In this document: piece after piece, positions 25,302 through 36,588 of the stretch
Numbering within the stretch: the stretch's first letter is position 1
How the letters are laid out: every line of letters starts with the position of its first letter
Assembly (NCBI GenBank): GCA_947179485.1
Contig: OX359247.1
Location: forward strand, 37,424,801-37,488,800
DNA length: 64,000 nt
Direction: 5' to 3'
Origin: Allacma fusca
Lineage: Eukaryota > Arthropoda > Collembola > Symphypleona > Sminthuridae
The notes under the pieces: generated by a model
Seen by the model: the letters and a program-made list of their open reading frames with translations, nothing else
Told to the model about the DNA's origin: nothing
Databases searched by the model: none
Translations under genes and position numbers: made by a program

Positions 25302-26759
25302 ATGTGTTACATCCCCTGGAACCTTCCACAGAGCTTTCAGTCGAACCCTGAATACTATCCCGCAGCCGTATTGGATGCTCACAACTACTATCGAGCTCAT
25401 CATTTGAGCCCTCCTTTGGAACTAGACAAAGATGTAAATAACGTTTTATTCTATTATTTTTGATCTCGTATCAATTCATCCCTTTTGTCGAGCGTCTTGT
25501 AAGTTAACTGCATTTTAATCCAAACATTACTTCCTGTTGGAATTATTGGGAGAGATGTACTGTAGCTACTAGCTATGCACAATATTAAATCTTTTAGCGT
25601 CCATTCCTGCATTACTTCATAAATTCGAAAATATTTTTTCCAGTTATGCAGGGAAGCATCAATGCATGCCAACTTGTGTGCGTACCATAAAAAGACTTTA
25701 AAATCCAGGAGGTAAGATTGATTAGGTTACAAAATTACTAGCGTTATACAATGTAAGTTTTGACACAAAAAAATCTTTTTTCAGTGACAAAGAACGTGGA
25801 GAAAATATTTATTTCCACGCTGGTAAAGATGCGGAGGGTAAGGAAATAAAAGATTCCGAATTATGGACCCATTGCTACCGGGCCGTGAATTCCTGGTACG
25901 AATCCATTCAGTACCATTCGTTCTCGGAGTCATGGAAAAACAACGTGAAATCCCGTAAATCGTGATATTATTGTAACCAAATCAGCATTATCAGCTCATT
26001 CTTAAGCATTATGTACAGTATAGTCAGGTTTAGTAGCTACATATACAGCAAAGTGCTGAACGTTTTACAGACCCACTGTGCTATATGTTATGGAAGGAAA
26101 GCAGAATATTAGGAGTTGGATTTGCTAGAACAATCGACCAAGACAAGAGAAAGCGCATAACATACATTGTATGTCTGTACGAACCTATTCCAAACCCGCA
26201 GAAAATCGGAGAGAACGTCCTTATCCCAGCAGCGAATCTTTTGCCAGCAGACAAAATTAACGAAAGGGAAAATGAGCCAGAAAAAAAATCTAGACAAAAA
26301 ATCAAGGAAGTCATTACTTATGAACTAAGAGAAGGATGGGGATTTAAGGATGACCTGAGTAACGCTACCGATTGGAAAGACTACTTCTCCAAGAATCCTT
26401 GGGCACTAAAAGCCTTCAATGATTACGTCAAGAATGAATATCAACGACGAGCTCAGCTTATACTCAAAAGCCTTTTAAAACAGGGTGACAACAAAGGGTC
26501 TGCTCAGACAGGCCATACAGGAAGGAGAATGCGTAGGGCTATGGAGCCTATAAACAGCGAACTGCCTAGACACGAGCTCATAGCTGCATTAGTAGCTGCA
26601 AGTGAAAACGAAATTGTGAAACCGGAGGTCAAGAAACCTAACATTTATGAGAGGATCTTTGTTGAACCCAGAGCTCTCTTTCCGGAAATTACAGGGAAAC
26701 TTAACAAAACTAAGGAACCCGTGTCTTTCACTTTTCAGAGATTCTTTTACAATGTTTAA
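25302..26759 (+). CDS. CAP/SCP-domain protein with a long C-terminal extension
   Basis: Four exons, 25302-25433, 25644-25711, 25785-25954 and 26071-26759; phases close to 352 residues. The CAP fold spans about residues 15-150: LDAHNYYRAHH, ERGENIYF, WTHCYRAVNSWYE, then HPLCYMLWKES and GVGFA, the counterpart of the HFTQVVW block. The conserved Glu residues of the cavity are visible; the second His block is diverged. The first exon (MCYIPWNLPQSF) gives no clear signal peptide, so a cytosolic or membrane-associated role like GAPR-1 is possible, unless an upstream exon is missing. After the CAP fold come about 185 residues rich in Lys and Glu that I do not recognise. An AATAAA lies near 26845. 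Confidence 0.85.
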
Positions 26760-27777
26760 TGCTATGAAACTTACATAATTCTAAAAATCCATCAGTCATC
26801 AATGCCCTGCTGTAGAGTGTATGAAAGATGTAATTCCCTGAAAAATAAATAATATACAGAATCCTGTGCATATTTATCAACAATCGACGAGTCAGTTTGC
26901 ATTAATATAGGTACATACAAATGTCTCCATTCTGAAATATAACGTGAAGGCAGGAGTTGCGATTGCAAGCTGGAGCAATCTTAATAGTTCAGAAAGATTA
27001 CAATATCCAATATATGTAATAGACTAACTCCTAATTTAATATTCATGTAGTGGCTAGCGGTTGTGCTTAAGGAAAGATGAAATTTTGGGATTGGGGTTGA
27101 AATCGCAGTAGACATTACGTTGTAAATTGCGACTAAGTAAAACTGGGTAAAACATGTTTTGTTTATCATTTTACATGGCAAGTTCACCGGCCTAATTATT
27201 TTAATATCAGGGTAACATTTCAACTAAATAAAAACGTCATAAAAAAAATTAGTACTTGCAATTAAATCTCAATTAAATCTCAATAATTCTTCATGGATAA
27301 TTGTACATCATAATATTCAATTGCGAATGCTTCCACTACTAATATAGATGTAGATATATTTATAAGTATGTAGATGTATTAAAAGAGCTGGAACGCAAAC
27401 TTTGATATAAAGTAATTAGATATGTTAGTGTTCAACTTCTGACATGTACACACTAATTTGTTTCAGGGATGTAAAGTTTCAGTTTCTACAATAGCTTACT
27501 TAACCCAGACTCCATTAGGGATTCGTATATTACAGATTTGTAATAACGACTTTATTAGAGAATTGTTCCACTCCTTACTTTTCGGTTGAGATATACTAGT
27601 ACTTGCTATGCTCTTAAATAAAAATATTTTTCTTGAATTTCGTTAGGTTCTTACAATTCGACAATCACAGGGACTTCCAATACAAATATACAAAATAAAC
27701 AAACGTAAAGAATATTATTCCTGCAATACAAACGTGTAGGTTGCACAGTACTAATAACACTGTAAATACACAAATGC
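26760..27777. other. Intergenic
   Basis: 3' flank of the CAP gene and of the small minus-strand gene that follows. AT-rich, no further gene seen. Confidence 0.4.
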
Positions 27778-30487
27778 TTAACTCATGCAGTGTGGAAACT
27801 TGCCAGATAAAGCTGTAAAATCCTCAACCAGGGATACCATTTCGTTGACAGTCATGACAATATCTTTCTGACCGTTTGAACTCCTGACGTAAAATAAGAA
27901 CCCAGACCAATTATTTATATGTAATTACAATGTACACAAAAATCTAGCGATTAGTGACCCAATGAGTTATCTTCTTACAAGATTAAAGACGAGCATGAAG
28001 ATTTCGTCGCTATGAAGGATGCGTTCAGTTTTGTGTAAGTTGATAAATGAATCCAGTGATCAAATTGTGCTCCTTAGAATGAAGGCTTTTGGCTTCAATG
28101 CTTAAGAACAATCTTTCATAGCGAAAACTATTTCATATATTTGCATTTGAAAGTCATTTTACTTAACCTACTGACTGTTCACTTCTTGGGTAAGTCTTAC
28201 ATACCTATTGGTACACAGACATATCATTAACGGTCCATGATTAGAGTAAAGAAGTTCCTGAAAGGTTAAGAAAAAATTATATACAGATATACAGTTTTAA
28301 CAGATACGCCATTGCAAGGAATTGCCACTAGACGTCACATGTCCCTTCCAGCTACCGAAAAGGATACTTTGGAATCCTCCGGTGAAAGCATGGCAGCTAG
28401 AGAAGAAAAAGCACAACAAGAATACGGCGCAATTCAAGCAGCAGTTGATAAAATAGTAGAACGGAATGAAAGGGACATGAACGACTTGAACAATCGTGCT
28501 GACAACTTGGAACGCTTGACTGATGAAGCAGGGTTTGAAAGGATGCCCTTACTTGGGCGCAAATCTAGCTGGAGAAAGTACTGTTGTTGCGTAATTCTTT
28601 AATCTTCTTTCTTCCATAATAAAGTTCTGCAGGTATTAGACCCAATTAGAAAAAAAAAATAATTTTTGTATTCCTTAAGCTTCAGAGAGGTGTTGAAACT
28701 CCTAACACTTAATGATGGGCCTGTTTTTATTGCATTTTTTCGTCTTGAATACATGTAGTAAGTTACTACTGAATAAAAAGAGATATATCATTAGCGTGCA
28801 CACTTAAAATTATTTTACCAAATGTAGTCGCAAGACATAGGATTACATCAAATAAGAAGCAAAAATCGAATCAGCTGTATATGATTTAGTAAAATTAAAC
28901 TGAATGTTGCCAAGAGAGAGTTCTTCACATAAATAGATAAATGTTTCACAATTAATTTTAAGACTAGTAATATGGATGTTTTTAGTAGCATTTTTTAAGT
29001 TGAGTAGTAGTAGATGATTACTTTTACATTCTTAGATTGCATAACTTCGGTTCTATTCTTTCAACGGAACGGAGGTTATGCAGTCTTTAGCCCAAAAGCG
29101 AGGTTCTGCCGTGATCTCCATTGGTTACTAATTTAATTCTTGCACAGATAGATGATGTCAAAACCGAATATAGCAAGTAATAAAAAATATTCTGGACGCG
29201 AAATGCTTAAAATCAATCTTACAATTTCGTTATTTACGAATAATATGCAGATTTCTATGTGGATGTTCCAATAATATTTAATGACATCCAGTATTAGCCC
29301 TTCACTTGGCATCCATTTCATTCAGAATTTTCTTCGGTTGACTCTCGCTTGCCAATTGTAGGGCATTACTTTGTACTTATAGAATTATTACGTATACATA
29401 TTTTGGTAACCAAAATCGTGCATTCTAATCTACATTGTTGCAACTTACAACTAATACTCCAAAAACAAATTGGCTTGAAGGTACAGAATACTTCTTATTT
29501 GCAAACGTAAATACAGTATACTCTCACTAGGAGAGTGCCATGGAAAGAATCAAAATATTTGAATTACCCTGGATTTCTTATATACTAGCATTGCACAGCC
29601 AACTATTGTTGGCTAAGCAAGGCAAATGTAAGTTGCGATGACAGGAAATAGTACATGCAATAGCTAGCTGCGCAGTGCTATGGTGGTCGATTCATCTAGA
29701 GCGCGCGAATATTTGATTCTTACCATCACTTATGCGGACACTATCCACTCTTTCAACTTAGAAGAGAGGATTGGTTCCCAAGGGCTGTCACAATGTCTGC
29801 AAGTATAAAGAGGTGGCACTATATCTTGTTACTATATAATGCAAATGTAAAGGGATTTGTATCTAAGAGGAATCCAGTACAAGTATGCCCACAAATAGGC
29901 AAAATTGTAGGTTATGCTCAAAATTTTGAAAACTAGAAATGAACAAAGATGTTTTTTTTACGTTTGTTTATTTGCTGCAGTACAAACGTTTTCAATTCGT
30001 TTGCATTGAAGCTAGTAAGCCTTTTGATCACCTCCGAAATAACCTAGGTTATTTATTACTTTTTACTTTGCATGGTAACGCTGTTATCATGCAAAGTAAA
30101 AAGTTGATTCAACATGAGAATCAGTGAGTAAATGATAAATGATGTAGTAACTGATGGCTTTATTGCTGTTCAGAGAATTATCTTCTAAAATTGACATTAT
30201 TATATTATTCTTCACTATTCATTATTGAACTTACTGAATTATAAATTACGCAACGGAAATTGATTTTTAATGGGTAGCACATATAAAAAATTGCTTCAAC
30301 AATATCTGCAAATTTCTGAAAGCAAATTTTAACCAGGTGACGTGAACATGCAGTTTCATTGTCAACTTTATTGTTTATTTTCAAAGTTAGACCATTGTAA
30401 ATAACTTGTTGGCTTGAATCTAGTATGCACGCGTAATTTCATTTTAGTTTGCAGGTAGTACTCAATTCCAAATGTATTGTATTCCAT
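27778..30487 (-). CDS. Probable small gene of unknown function enclosing the CaaX R-SNARE gene
   Basis: Short exons with good splice sites join in phase on the minus strand: 30235-30315 (acceptor tttgctttcag, donor gtaagt), 28205-28257 (acceptor cctttcag, donor gtatgt) and 27778-27883 (acceptor ttttacgtcag, stop TAA). Together they read KFADIVEAIFYMCY..., ELLYSNHGPLMICLCTNR and SSNGQKDIVMTVNEM...FPHCMS. A candidate first exon at 30431-30487 (MEYNTFGIEYYLQ) would complete a 98-residue protein, but its donor (gtgcat) is weak. I do not recognise the family. The plus-strand CaaX gene at 28339-28602 would lie inside its second intron. It could be a chance chain of open pieces, but the two last junctions are strong. 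Confidence 0.38.
28339..28602 (+). CDS. R-SNARE-like protein ending in a CaaX prenylation box
   Basis: An ATG at 28339 gives 87 residues. The central part matches a synaptobrevin-type SNARE motif: AAVDKIVERNERDMNDLNNRADNL in two halves, with the zero-layer Arg in VERNERD and the NRADNL block typical of VAMPs. Where VAMPs have a Trp-containing linker and a membrane anchor, this protein has SSWRKYCCCVIL and stops. The end is CVIL, a CaaX box whose terminal Leu favours geranylgeranylation by general rules, with two further Cys that could be palmitoylated. This resembles the lipid anchor of Ykt6 but not its sequence. The frame stays open upstream to an acceptor-like gttttaacag (exon start 28304), so a further 5' exon, even a longin domain, is possible. 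An AATAAA lies at 28618, 16 bases past the stop. Confidence 0.72.
   Translation: MSLPATEKDTLESSGESMAAREEKAQQEYGAIQAAVDKIVERNERDMNDLNNRADNLERLTDEAGFERMPLLGRKSSWRKYCCCVIL
28624..30230. other. Intergenic or intronic stretch with stem-loops
   Basis: Contains the 3' part of the segment that is duplicated at 30511-30877 (about 28850-28993 here), an imperfect inverted repeat at 29033-29086 and a strong hairpin at 30060-30102. No coding frame is supported. Confidence 0.4.
30060..30102 (+). repeat. Near-perfect 20-bp stem, 3-base loop hairpin
   Basis: The left arm TTTTTACTTTGCATGGTAAC and right arm GTTATCATGCAAAGTAAAAA pair over 20 positions. The single mismatch is a G-T wobble in RNA, and only GCT forms the loop. 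It is too tight a loop for a normal microRNA precursor. Confidence 0.75.
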
Positions 30488-30510
30488 AACTGTCTGTTTA
30501 TATTATTCAC

Positions 30511-30877
30511 ACAATCGTGTTGACAACTGGGAACGCTTGAACGATGAAGCAGGGTTTGACATGGTGCCTTTACTCAAACGCAAATCTAGCTGGAGAAAGC
30601 ACTGCTTTTGCATATAATTCTTAAAATGCTCTTATATAATTATTACAGACTACATAGACCCAATAGGTACTACTAAACAGAGGTATCATATATTCGTAAA
30701 TAATTTTTTTTATGATATTTTAGGATGATTGGAAATAACAAGAAAAAATCAAATCAGCAGTATATGATTTAATAAAATTAAATTGAATGTTGCCAGGAGA
30801 AAGTTCTGCACATAAATAGATAACTGTTTCACAATTAATTTTAAGACTATTAATATAGATTTTTTTAATAGCATTAC
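30511..30877 (+). pseudogene. Truncated tandem copy of the CaaX R-SNARE gene
   Basis: Near-copy of the 3' half of the gene at 28339-28602 plus its downstream sequence, about 2 kb away in the same orientation. The frame reads NRVDNWERLNDEAGF... RKSSWRKHCFCI and then stops: two extra bases after the third Cys codon region shift the frame and remove the CaaX ending. The 5' half of the SNARE motif is missing. Homology continues through the 3' flank (GTATATGATTTA and TAAATAGATAA blocks), so this is a DNA-level duplication, not a retrocopy. Confidence 0.75.
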
Positions 30878-30987
30878 AGACCCACCAACTTCGCATGCTG
30901 TCAATATGTGGTATATTATCTGCCCGACCGGGACGTCATTCATTTTCAATGTTCAAAAATAAAGCAGTGAATATAACATGAGAAAAT

Positions 30988-33900
30988 TCATTGGTTGGGA
31001 TGATTCTGGTTCTGACTCGTGTGAGTCTCACAGTCTCGATGGAATTTATTATTCTTTGTATTTTTACTATCAGGAACCGTCACATCTGCCACCAGGTTCC
31101 CATCTCCGTCCTTAATCCGAATCCTCCCATTAGGATACCGCGTTTCTTGTGACCCATCTTGATACACCGTCTTTACAGTACCATCAGCAAAGATTCTTTT
31201 CCTGTAGTCTGGACCGTGAATTTCTTCCTCACCGTTTTCAAAGACTATGACTCGTTCCCCAGGACCCAGTTTCATTCCAGGGGAGTGCGTGTGTGGAAGG
31301 ATCCGTCCCTGCCCGATGCCCACACTACTTGTTTGAGCAGGCTCCAGCATTATCGCACGAATAGGGTCTGATTTTAAAACTGGAATTGGTGGAATTGTTG
31401 GGATAAGGCTAGCAGCGGGTTTTGGTGGCGTGGCTTGAAAGAAAGTGACGCGTCCGTCAATATCCGTCTGCTCAATGAGACCATTTGGCAGGCGGCGTTC
31501 GAGAACTCCGCTGGATTTGTTTTTAGAATTGCAACATTTTCGAACGTGACTATAAGGATCATTAACTTGAGTAGTATTAGATGCTTACTTTGGAAATTTG
31601 AACAATTCCACGCCTGTTGGGTACGTAGTTTGCCATGTTGAAGACTCCGCATAAAAGTAGGTAACAGTCCCATCTGGAGCTACGGTCCGGACATCTCCGT
31701 TTCGATACATATGGCTTTAAAGCATTTTACAATGAATTATTTTCATCCGTAAATAATTTATGGAGAAATGCTTTTTATTAATTATTACCGAACTTCGGAT
31801 TTATCCGCTTTAATCAACTCTCGTGTTCCGTTTGTGTAGACGGTTTCAATGTCTCCAGTTGGTAAGGTCTTCCGAGCGGAAATAATTTGACCTCCGATGG
31901 ACTCAATTTTCGTGCCCGCCTCGGGTTTTAAAACAGAATCTTCTTGAGACACGGACTCTTCACACGCGCTAGATTTTACTGAAGCGCTGGGACTGGTTTG
32001 ATTTCCTTGAATTACAAAATAATGCTTATGTTATTACTACACTGGAAGCATGAAATGAACAACATTGCAAAATTCACCTTCGAATTTTTTCCCTGAATTT
32101 GGACCTGGCTGCGAAACCCCCACTTTGACTTGCTGGAATGGTTGACTGACGTCAGTGTCGGATCCCAAGATGGTTCTTTTAACAGCAGTTGTCATGCAGC
32201 GATTATTGTCACGTGATCTGGGTTCCTTTTCATTGGACTTTTGCTTCATTTGATCCTTGCCGCTGGCAATACTGCTGCCATCTGTGTCTTGAAGTGACTT
32301 GGTAGAACAATTCGCATCAAGCTTATTTACCAGAGCACTATTCTGCTCTTCCAAGTTCTGGATTTTTTTTTCTAACTCAGCTTGTGTGTCTTTCCAATCC
32401 GACCGCATTGCTTCAAATTCTTTCTCCACATTTTCTGCTAAATTTTGTACTTGATGCTGTTGAGCCTTCATACTATTTGAAAGAATTTCCAATTCCGAAA
32501 ATAAACTATGAACCTTATCTGCCATTTTAATTTGGTTCTCACACCAGCGTTGACTCTTAATGTGAATCTCCTCCTCAAGACTTTCCATCTTTTGAATGAA
32601 GCCCGTCTGAATGTCACCGAGTTCCGCATCCATTCTTTCCAGACCATTTTGAATACTACCAATTGTGGCTTGATAGTTTGACCATGATTTCTCTGTGCCC
32701 TGCTTTATTGTTCGAATTGGGATCTCATCATGAGGGATTGCATTCACTGGCTCCGCTTTCGTTGGATGTCCCGAAGGTGACGAAGAAGAGTTGGAAATCC
32801 CTTCTTCTTTAGCATTTTTTTCTAATAAAGCTACTTTATTCTTCATCGTGATCAATTCTCCATGTAGTTCCGCTATTTGTGACGTGAGTATGAATGATTG
32901 GAGGTTTGACGGAGTGTTTTTAACACGAAAATGCTCTTCTGAAGTTTGGGATAAATTTTCGGGATCTGTCTCTTCAATGTCCACTGCTAGGGACATATGA
33001 CTTTGGTAGATTATATGTTCTTCGTCGTCTTCATCTCCAGAGCCACAGCGGAGGGAAGATATCTGGACGAGATTATCGTGTGGGTTGAACTCCGTTGGTG
33101 TTAATACAATTGGTTGGTTCATCATTTTATTTGTGATCATACTTGAGGAAGGATCTCGAGGACTTGTGAAGGATCTTGGAGCATCATGTTTTTCTACCTT
33201 CGCTTTTAAGGTTTTAAGACGTTCGATTTCTGCTGCAAAAATATGACTATAAGTTGAATCGTTTAGTAAGCTAACATTTTCTGATCAAAAAATCGTTTTT
33301 TTTTTCATACCAAGTTGTTTTGTTGACGAAGATATCCCAAGAAATTCTCCACTCCCGGAATCGGTTTCGCGAATATCTGGAGAGGATTGAAAATTTGGTA
33401 AATGATGGACATCTCCTTGCTCGAAGTTTGAATCAATATGTAAACTGAATCTTGATGATATTGCAGAAGCATCCCTATATTTTTCAGTCCCATTATTGGT
33501 TTCCAAAATTTCATATATTTCAACTCCGGATGACTCCTCTTTCAAGGATTGGTCAGATGGGGTGTAATTCGCCACATTTCTGCGAGCAGGCATCTCAGGT
33601 ACACTGGCGTTGTAAGTAGTTGACCTGTAACCTAGCATGATGTGTTGGTGGTTGGTGCCATTTTTACTATATTTGCTACTGTGGTTAATCGTGGAACTAA
33701 TAGGATTTGAGTTGGCACTTTTTAAAGGAAAAGAATGACTATGTAAGTTTAGTTTTGGGCCACTACGACTGGTTGGTGAATGGCTTCCGAGCGATTTTTC
33801 CTGGTGGACAAGTAAGGATGGTAAGCATTTATAGAACCGGAAGAGGCCTGAACGTTTCTTAAGATAAGGTTTTTTCAGCAATTGGGTCGTATCGGGTTGG

Positions 33901-33995
33901 GAGTCCTTTGCGGTCAAATCGTGAGCATGTGAGTTGTAGGTTCGGTCCATATGCTTAGGCTTTTGCTTTCTTTTGGTCTCCGCCGGCGACGACAT
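30988..33995 (-). CDS. CPAP/SAS-4 (CENPJ) centriole assembly protein
   Basis: Five exons, 33311-33995, 32078-33232, 31789-32005, 31589-31714 and 30988-31510; phases close to 901 residues. Residues about 41-57 (KKPYLKKRSGLFRFYKC) resemble the conserved PFLKRGEGLxRF motif of CPAP-family proteins. The middle is coiled coil (about 330-530). From about residue 655 the TCP10 C-terminal (G-box) beta-repeats appear: GDIETVYTNGTRE, YRNGDVRTVAPDG, TYPTGVELFKFPNG, RRLPNGLIEQTD, then KRIFADGTVKTVYQDG and ETRYPNGRIRIKDGDG. By family knowledge the protein scaffolds centriolar microtubules and its C-domain binds STIL/Ana2. It is shorter than the vertebrate protein but close to fly Sas-4 in size. Confidence 0.92.
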
Positions 33996-35418
33996 TAATT
34001 ATGCGTTTCGGACCGACTGATGTCATTAACTAACGACGGCAGGTAAATGTATGAGCATACGGGTTGAAGGATCGTAGTACATCAATAATGGCAGCGTAAC
34101 CAGGTAAAATTTAGTTTATGTATTTGACGAATTCTTCAGTTTCTTCCAAGAAGGCAGTGACATCCTTTTTGTGTTACACTGTGCATGTTTATTGTGTTGG
34201 GTTTGTAAGCTAAGTGACATATTCTGCAGGAACGCTTCTATATACTTTGTTTTTTGCGGGTAAAACAGGCTGTAGTCGCAGTGGAGTCTTAGTATGACAT
34301 GATATTGCATAAATAACAATATTAAAATAAAATTATGATGACTGTAGCTTGTCTCTCACTTACATGTGCCGTGCCGTGCCACGCGCCAAGCAAAGCATTC
34401 AGTAGTTATTCACATTCACACACCGTGTTCAAAGAAACACCTTGAAACTTAGAAAGTTCTAAACAAGCGGGAATCTGTAATGTGTCAACTAATATATTAC
34501 AAACAAAATACAACAATAATTATTATTTGAGGCACAGGCTGGAAGTTGTAATAATGTATACCGATTTTGCCTTTCTTGTCATTTAAATTTGCAACATTTT
34601 TCTACAATCTTAAAATATTTTCACAAACATTTTAATCATCTTTTTGGTTCACAAAACTACTTTAATTCTTTGTTTTTATACAATCTAAATCTAGCACTGA
34701 GAATCCCTGCCAACAAAAACCAATAATTCTGTTGCAATTTAAATTTAAAAAAATTGATTCAAGAAATGGCAAATAATGACACCTGAAATAACCTTACATG
34801 CAGCTACCTGACATGTCCACGTAAAATAAATAATTACCCACTAATAATGACCGATTTAATTTTTAATCAACACAACGTTTTATTACTTAATCATATCTAC
34901 AATACTAGCACTTTCAAGAACCACGCAAAAAATGACATAACAATAGTTCAGGATAACTTCATACTTTTAGAGGAAATAAACAGTGACGGTAACCCGTTTA
35001 TAAAAGGAGTAACTACTTTGTTGGACAGATGTATTACACAATCGCCCCTTCCACTAGGACACTAACATGATTAGAATATTTAGCAAAATTAGAAAAAGTC
35101 AGTTGATTGTAGTATTCAGTTAATACAAACGACGAGCGTGAAATTCCCTGTCCACTAACAATATAACAGGAAATACTATACACGAAAAGACCAAGTGCAG
35201 ATGAAATTACTACTAGTGTGTTGACAACGACAATTATTGATCAATACATTGACATGCTAAAATCAAAATCACAATATAATCTGAAACAACTAAAAAAGTA
35301 AACTCTCCCATTACACGAAACATAAGCCTGATATCAAACTTTTTTTGGTGATAACTAACAACACACACTCTAAACTTGAAGGACTTGAGACAGACAATTA
35401 AGAAATCTTGTCGGATCT
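33996..35418. other. Intergenic between SAS-4 and HSBP1
   Basis: Upstream of SAS-4 and downstream of HSBP1, both on the minus strand. AT-rich with a small repeat of GTGCC near 34365-34381. No supportable gene. Confidence 0.4.
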
Positions 35419-35889
35419 TCAACGAGGCTCTGGAGCAGATTCGTAGGTCCCGGCCCCAGCTTGGGTCATCAGATCCGCAATATTCTTCTCTAGGTCATCC
35501 ACTCGATTGCCCATTTCATCAATCCGGTTCAGAATCTGATCCGACATCAATTGGAACTTCTCTTGCATATTTTGCAACAATCCTTGAACCTACAATCCAA
35601 ACATACAATTTAATAATTACAATCAAATTCAAAACAATAGGACGATTCCGAATAATAATATTCGACGTCAATAATATTCTAAGGCAATACCTAACCATTG
35701 AATTAAGTGTAAAAAAATATTATAATATAATTTCCTCTAACAACACTTTAATATTCTCCTCATTTGAATGACTCATCCCTTCTTGTCTGATAGCATTAAT
35801 TCTAAAACATTGAAAAAAAAACTTACGTATTGTGTTAGCTCTTGCATATTCTTCGGGTCATTTTTGTCCAGTTCTCCCATATCTGCCAT
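35419..35889 (-). CDS. HSBP1: Heat shock factor-binding protein 1
   Basis: Two exons, 35827-35889 and 35419-35589, join in phase 0 to give 77 residues, close to the usual 75-80. The protein is almost all one coiled coil: [19 protein letters not shown], then [20 protein letters not shown] followed by TQAGA, which is the strongly conserved HSBP1 core. By family knowledge it trimerises, binds heat-shock factor 1 trimers and dampens the heat-shock response; it is also reported to help assemble WASH complex subunits. Confidence 0.95.
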
Positions 35890-36301
35890 ATTGTTTCCAG
35901 TCGCCAGCTCAAAATTACGTAAAACAATGGAAAAATTAGCAAAAATACAAAGAACAGTTGAAGAAAGCTAAACTCAAAAATCCTGTGATACTTGAAAGAC
36001 CCACGTTCGACACGGGGCAAGATTTAGACTGTCTAACTTTTATTTTGAGGGCTGCTGTAATTAATTGTAAGTAAGCTATCTTTAGTAATTTACAATTATT
36101 TTTAATAATTTAAATTTACTTCAATAATTATTTGACTATGCAACCACTTTTATAGAAGGTGCTCGAGTTTGAATAATAATATTCCTTTTGAATAATTTAA
36201 TAAAAAGTCCCTCACCATACTCCGCCCAATGGAAAGATTTATAAATGTTTTAAAAGATTTCCCTTGTGAATAAAAAATAATTATTTTTACCTAAGAAAAA
36301 T
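35890..36301. other. HSBP1 upstream region
   Basis: AT-rich flank that should contain the HSBP1 promoter. Several TAATTATTT-like stretches but no motif I can name. Confidence 0.35.
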
Positions 36302-36588
36302 TAAACAAGAGAAAGTGATTATCCGAAGACCTGGACTCAACTGGAGGCTCTGGAATTCTTAGTCCCTTCAGAGTTTTCAGAAATCAAGCTTGTTCCAGAA
36401 ATTGATGCTAATTTTTACAGCTTGCATGACTCTAGAACATTAAGTTGGATCTTCGATTATTTTTATTTCCCAAAGTATGTATATATATGTTCATGTAATT
36501 ATGGGAAATGGATTAAGGTGTATGAAATGTATGGGAAGATCCTAGGAGCTTTTATATGCTATAATGGGATGTACAGTGTTTGCTAAGA
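36302..36588 (+). other. Open frame of about 95 codons without ATG, possible exon
   Basis: Open from about 36302 to a TAA at 36586-36588. It reads SDYPKTWTQLEALEFLVPSE..., then EIKLVPEIDANFYSLHDS and SWIFDYFYFPKY, which looks protein-like for its first 55 codons. There is no ATG before the far part, so it would have to be an internal exon or a fragment. I recognise no family and found no partner exon. Confidence 0.25.

Noticed and set aside
27960-28040. Open piece IKDEHEDFVAMKDAFSF with splice-like ends
   Set aside because: It lies within the intron of the proposed minus-strand gene and joining it breaks the reading frame; no other partner.
29033-29086. Imperfect inverted repeat GATTGCATAAC/GTTATGCAGTC
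   Set aside because: Only about 16 of 19 positions pair and there is no other sign of function; kept only as a note.
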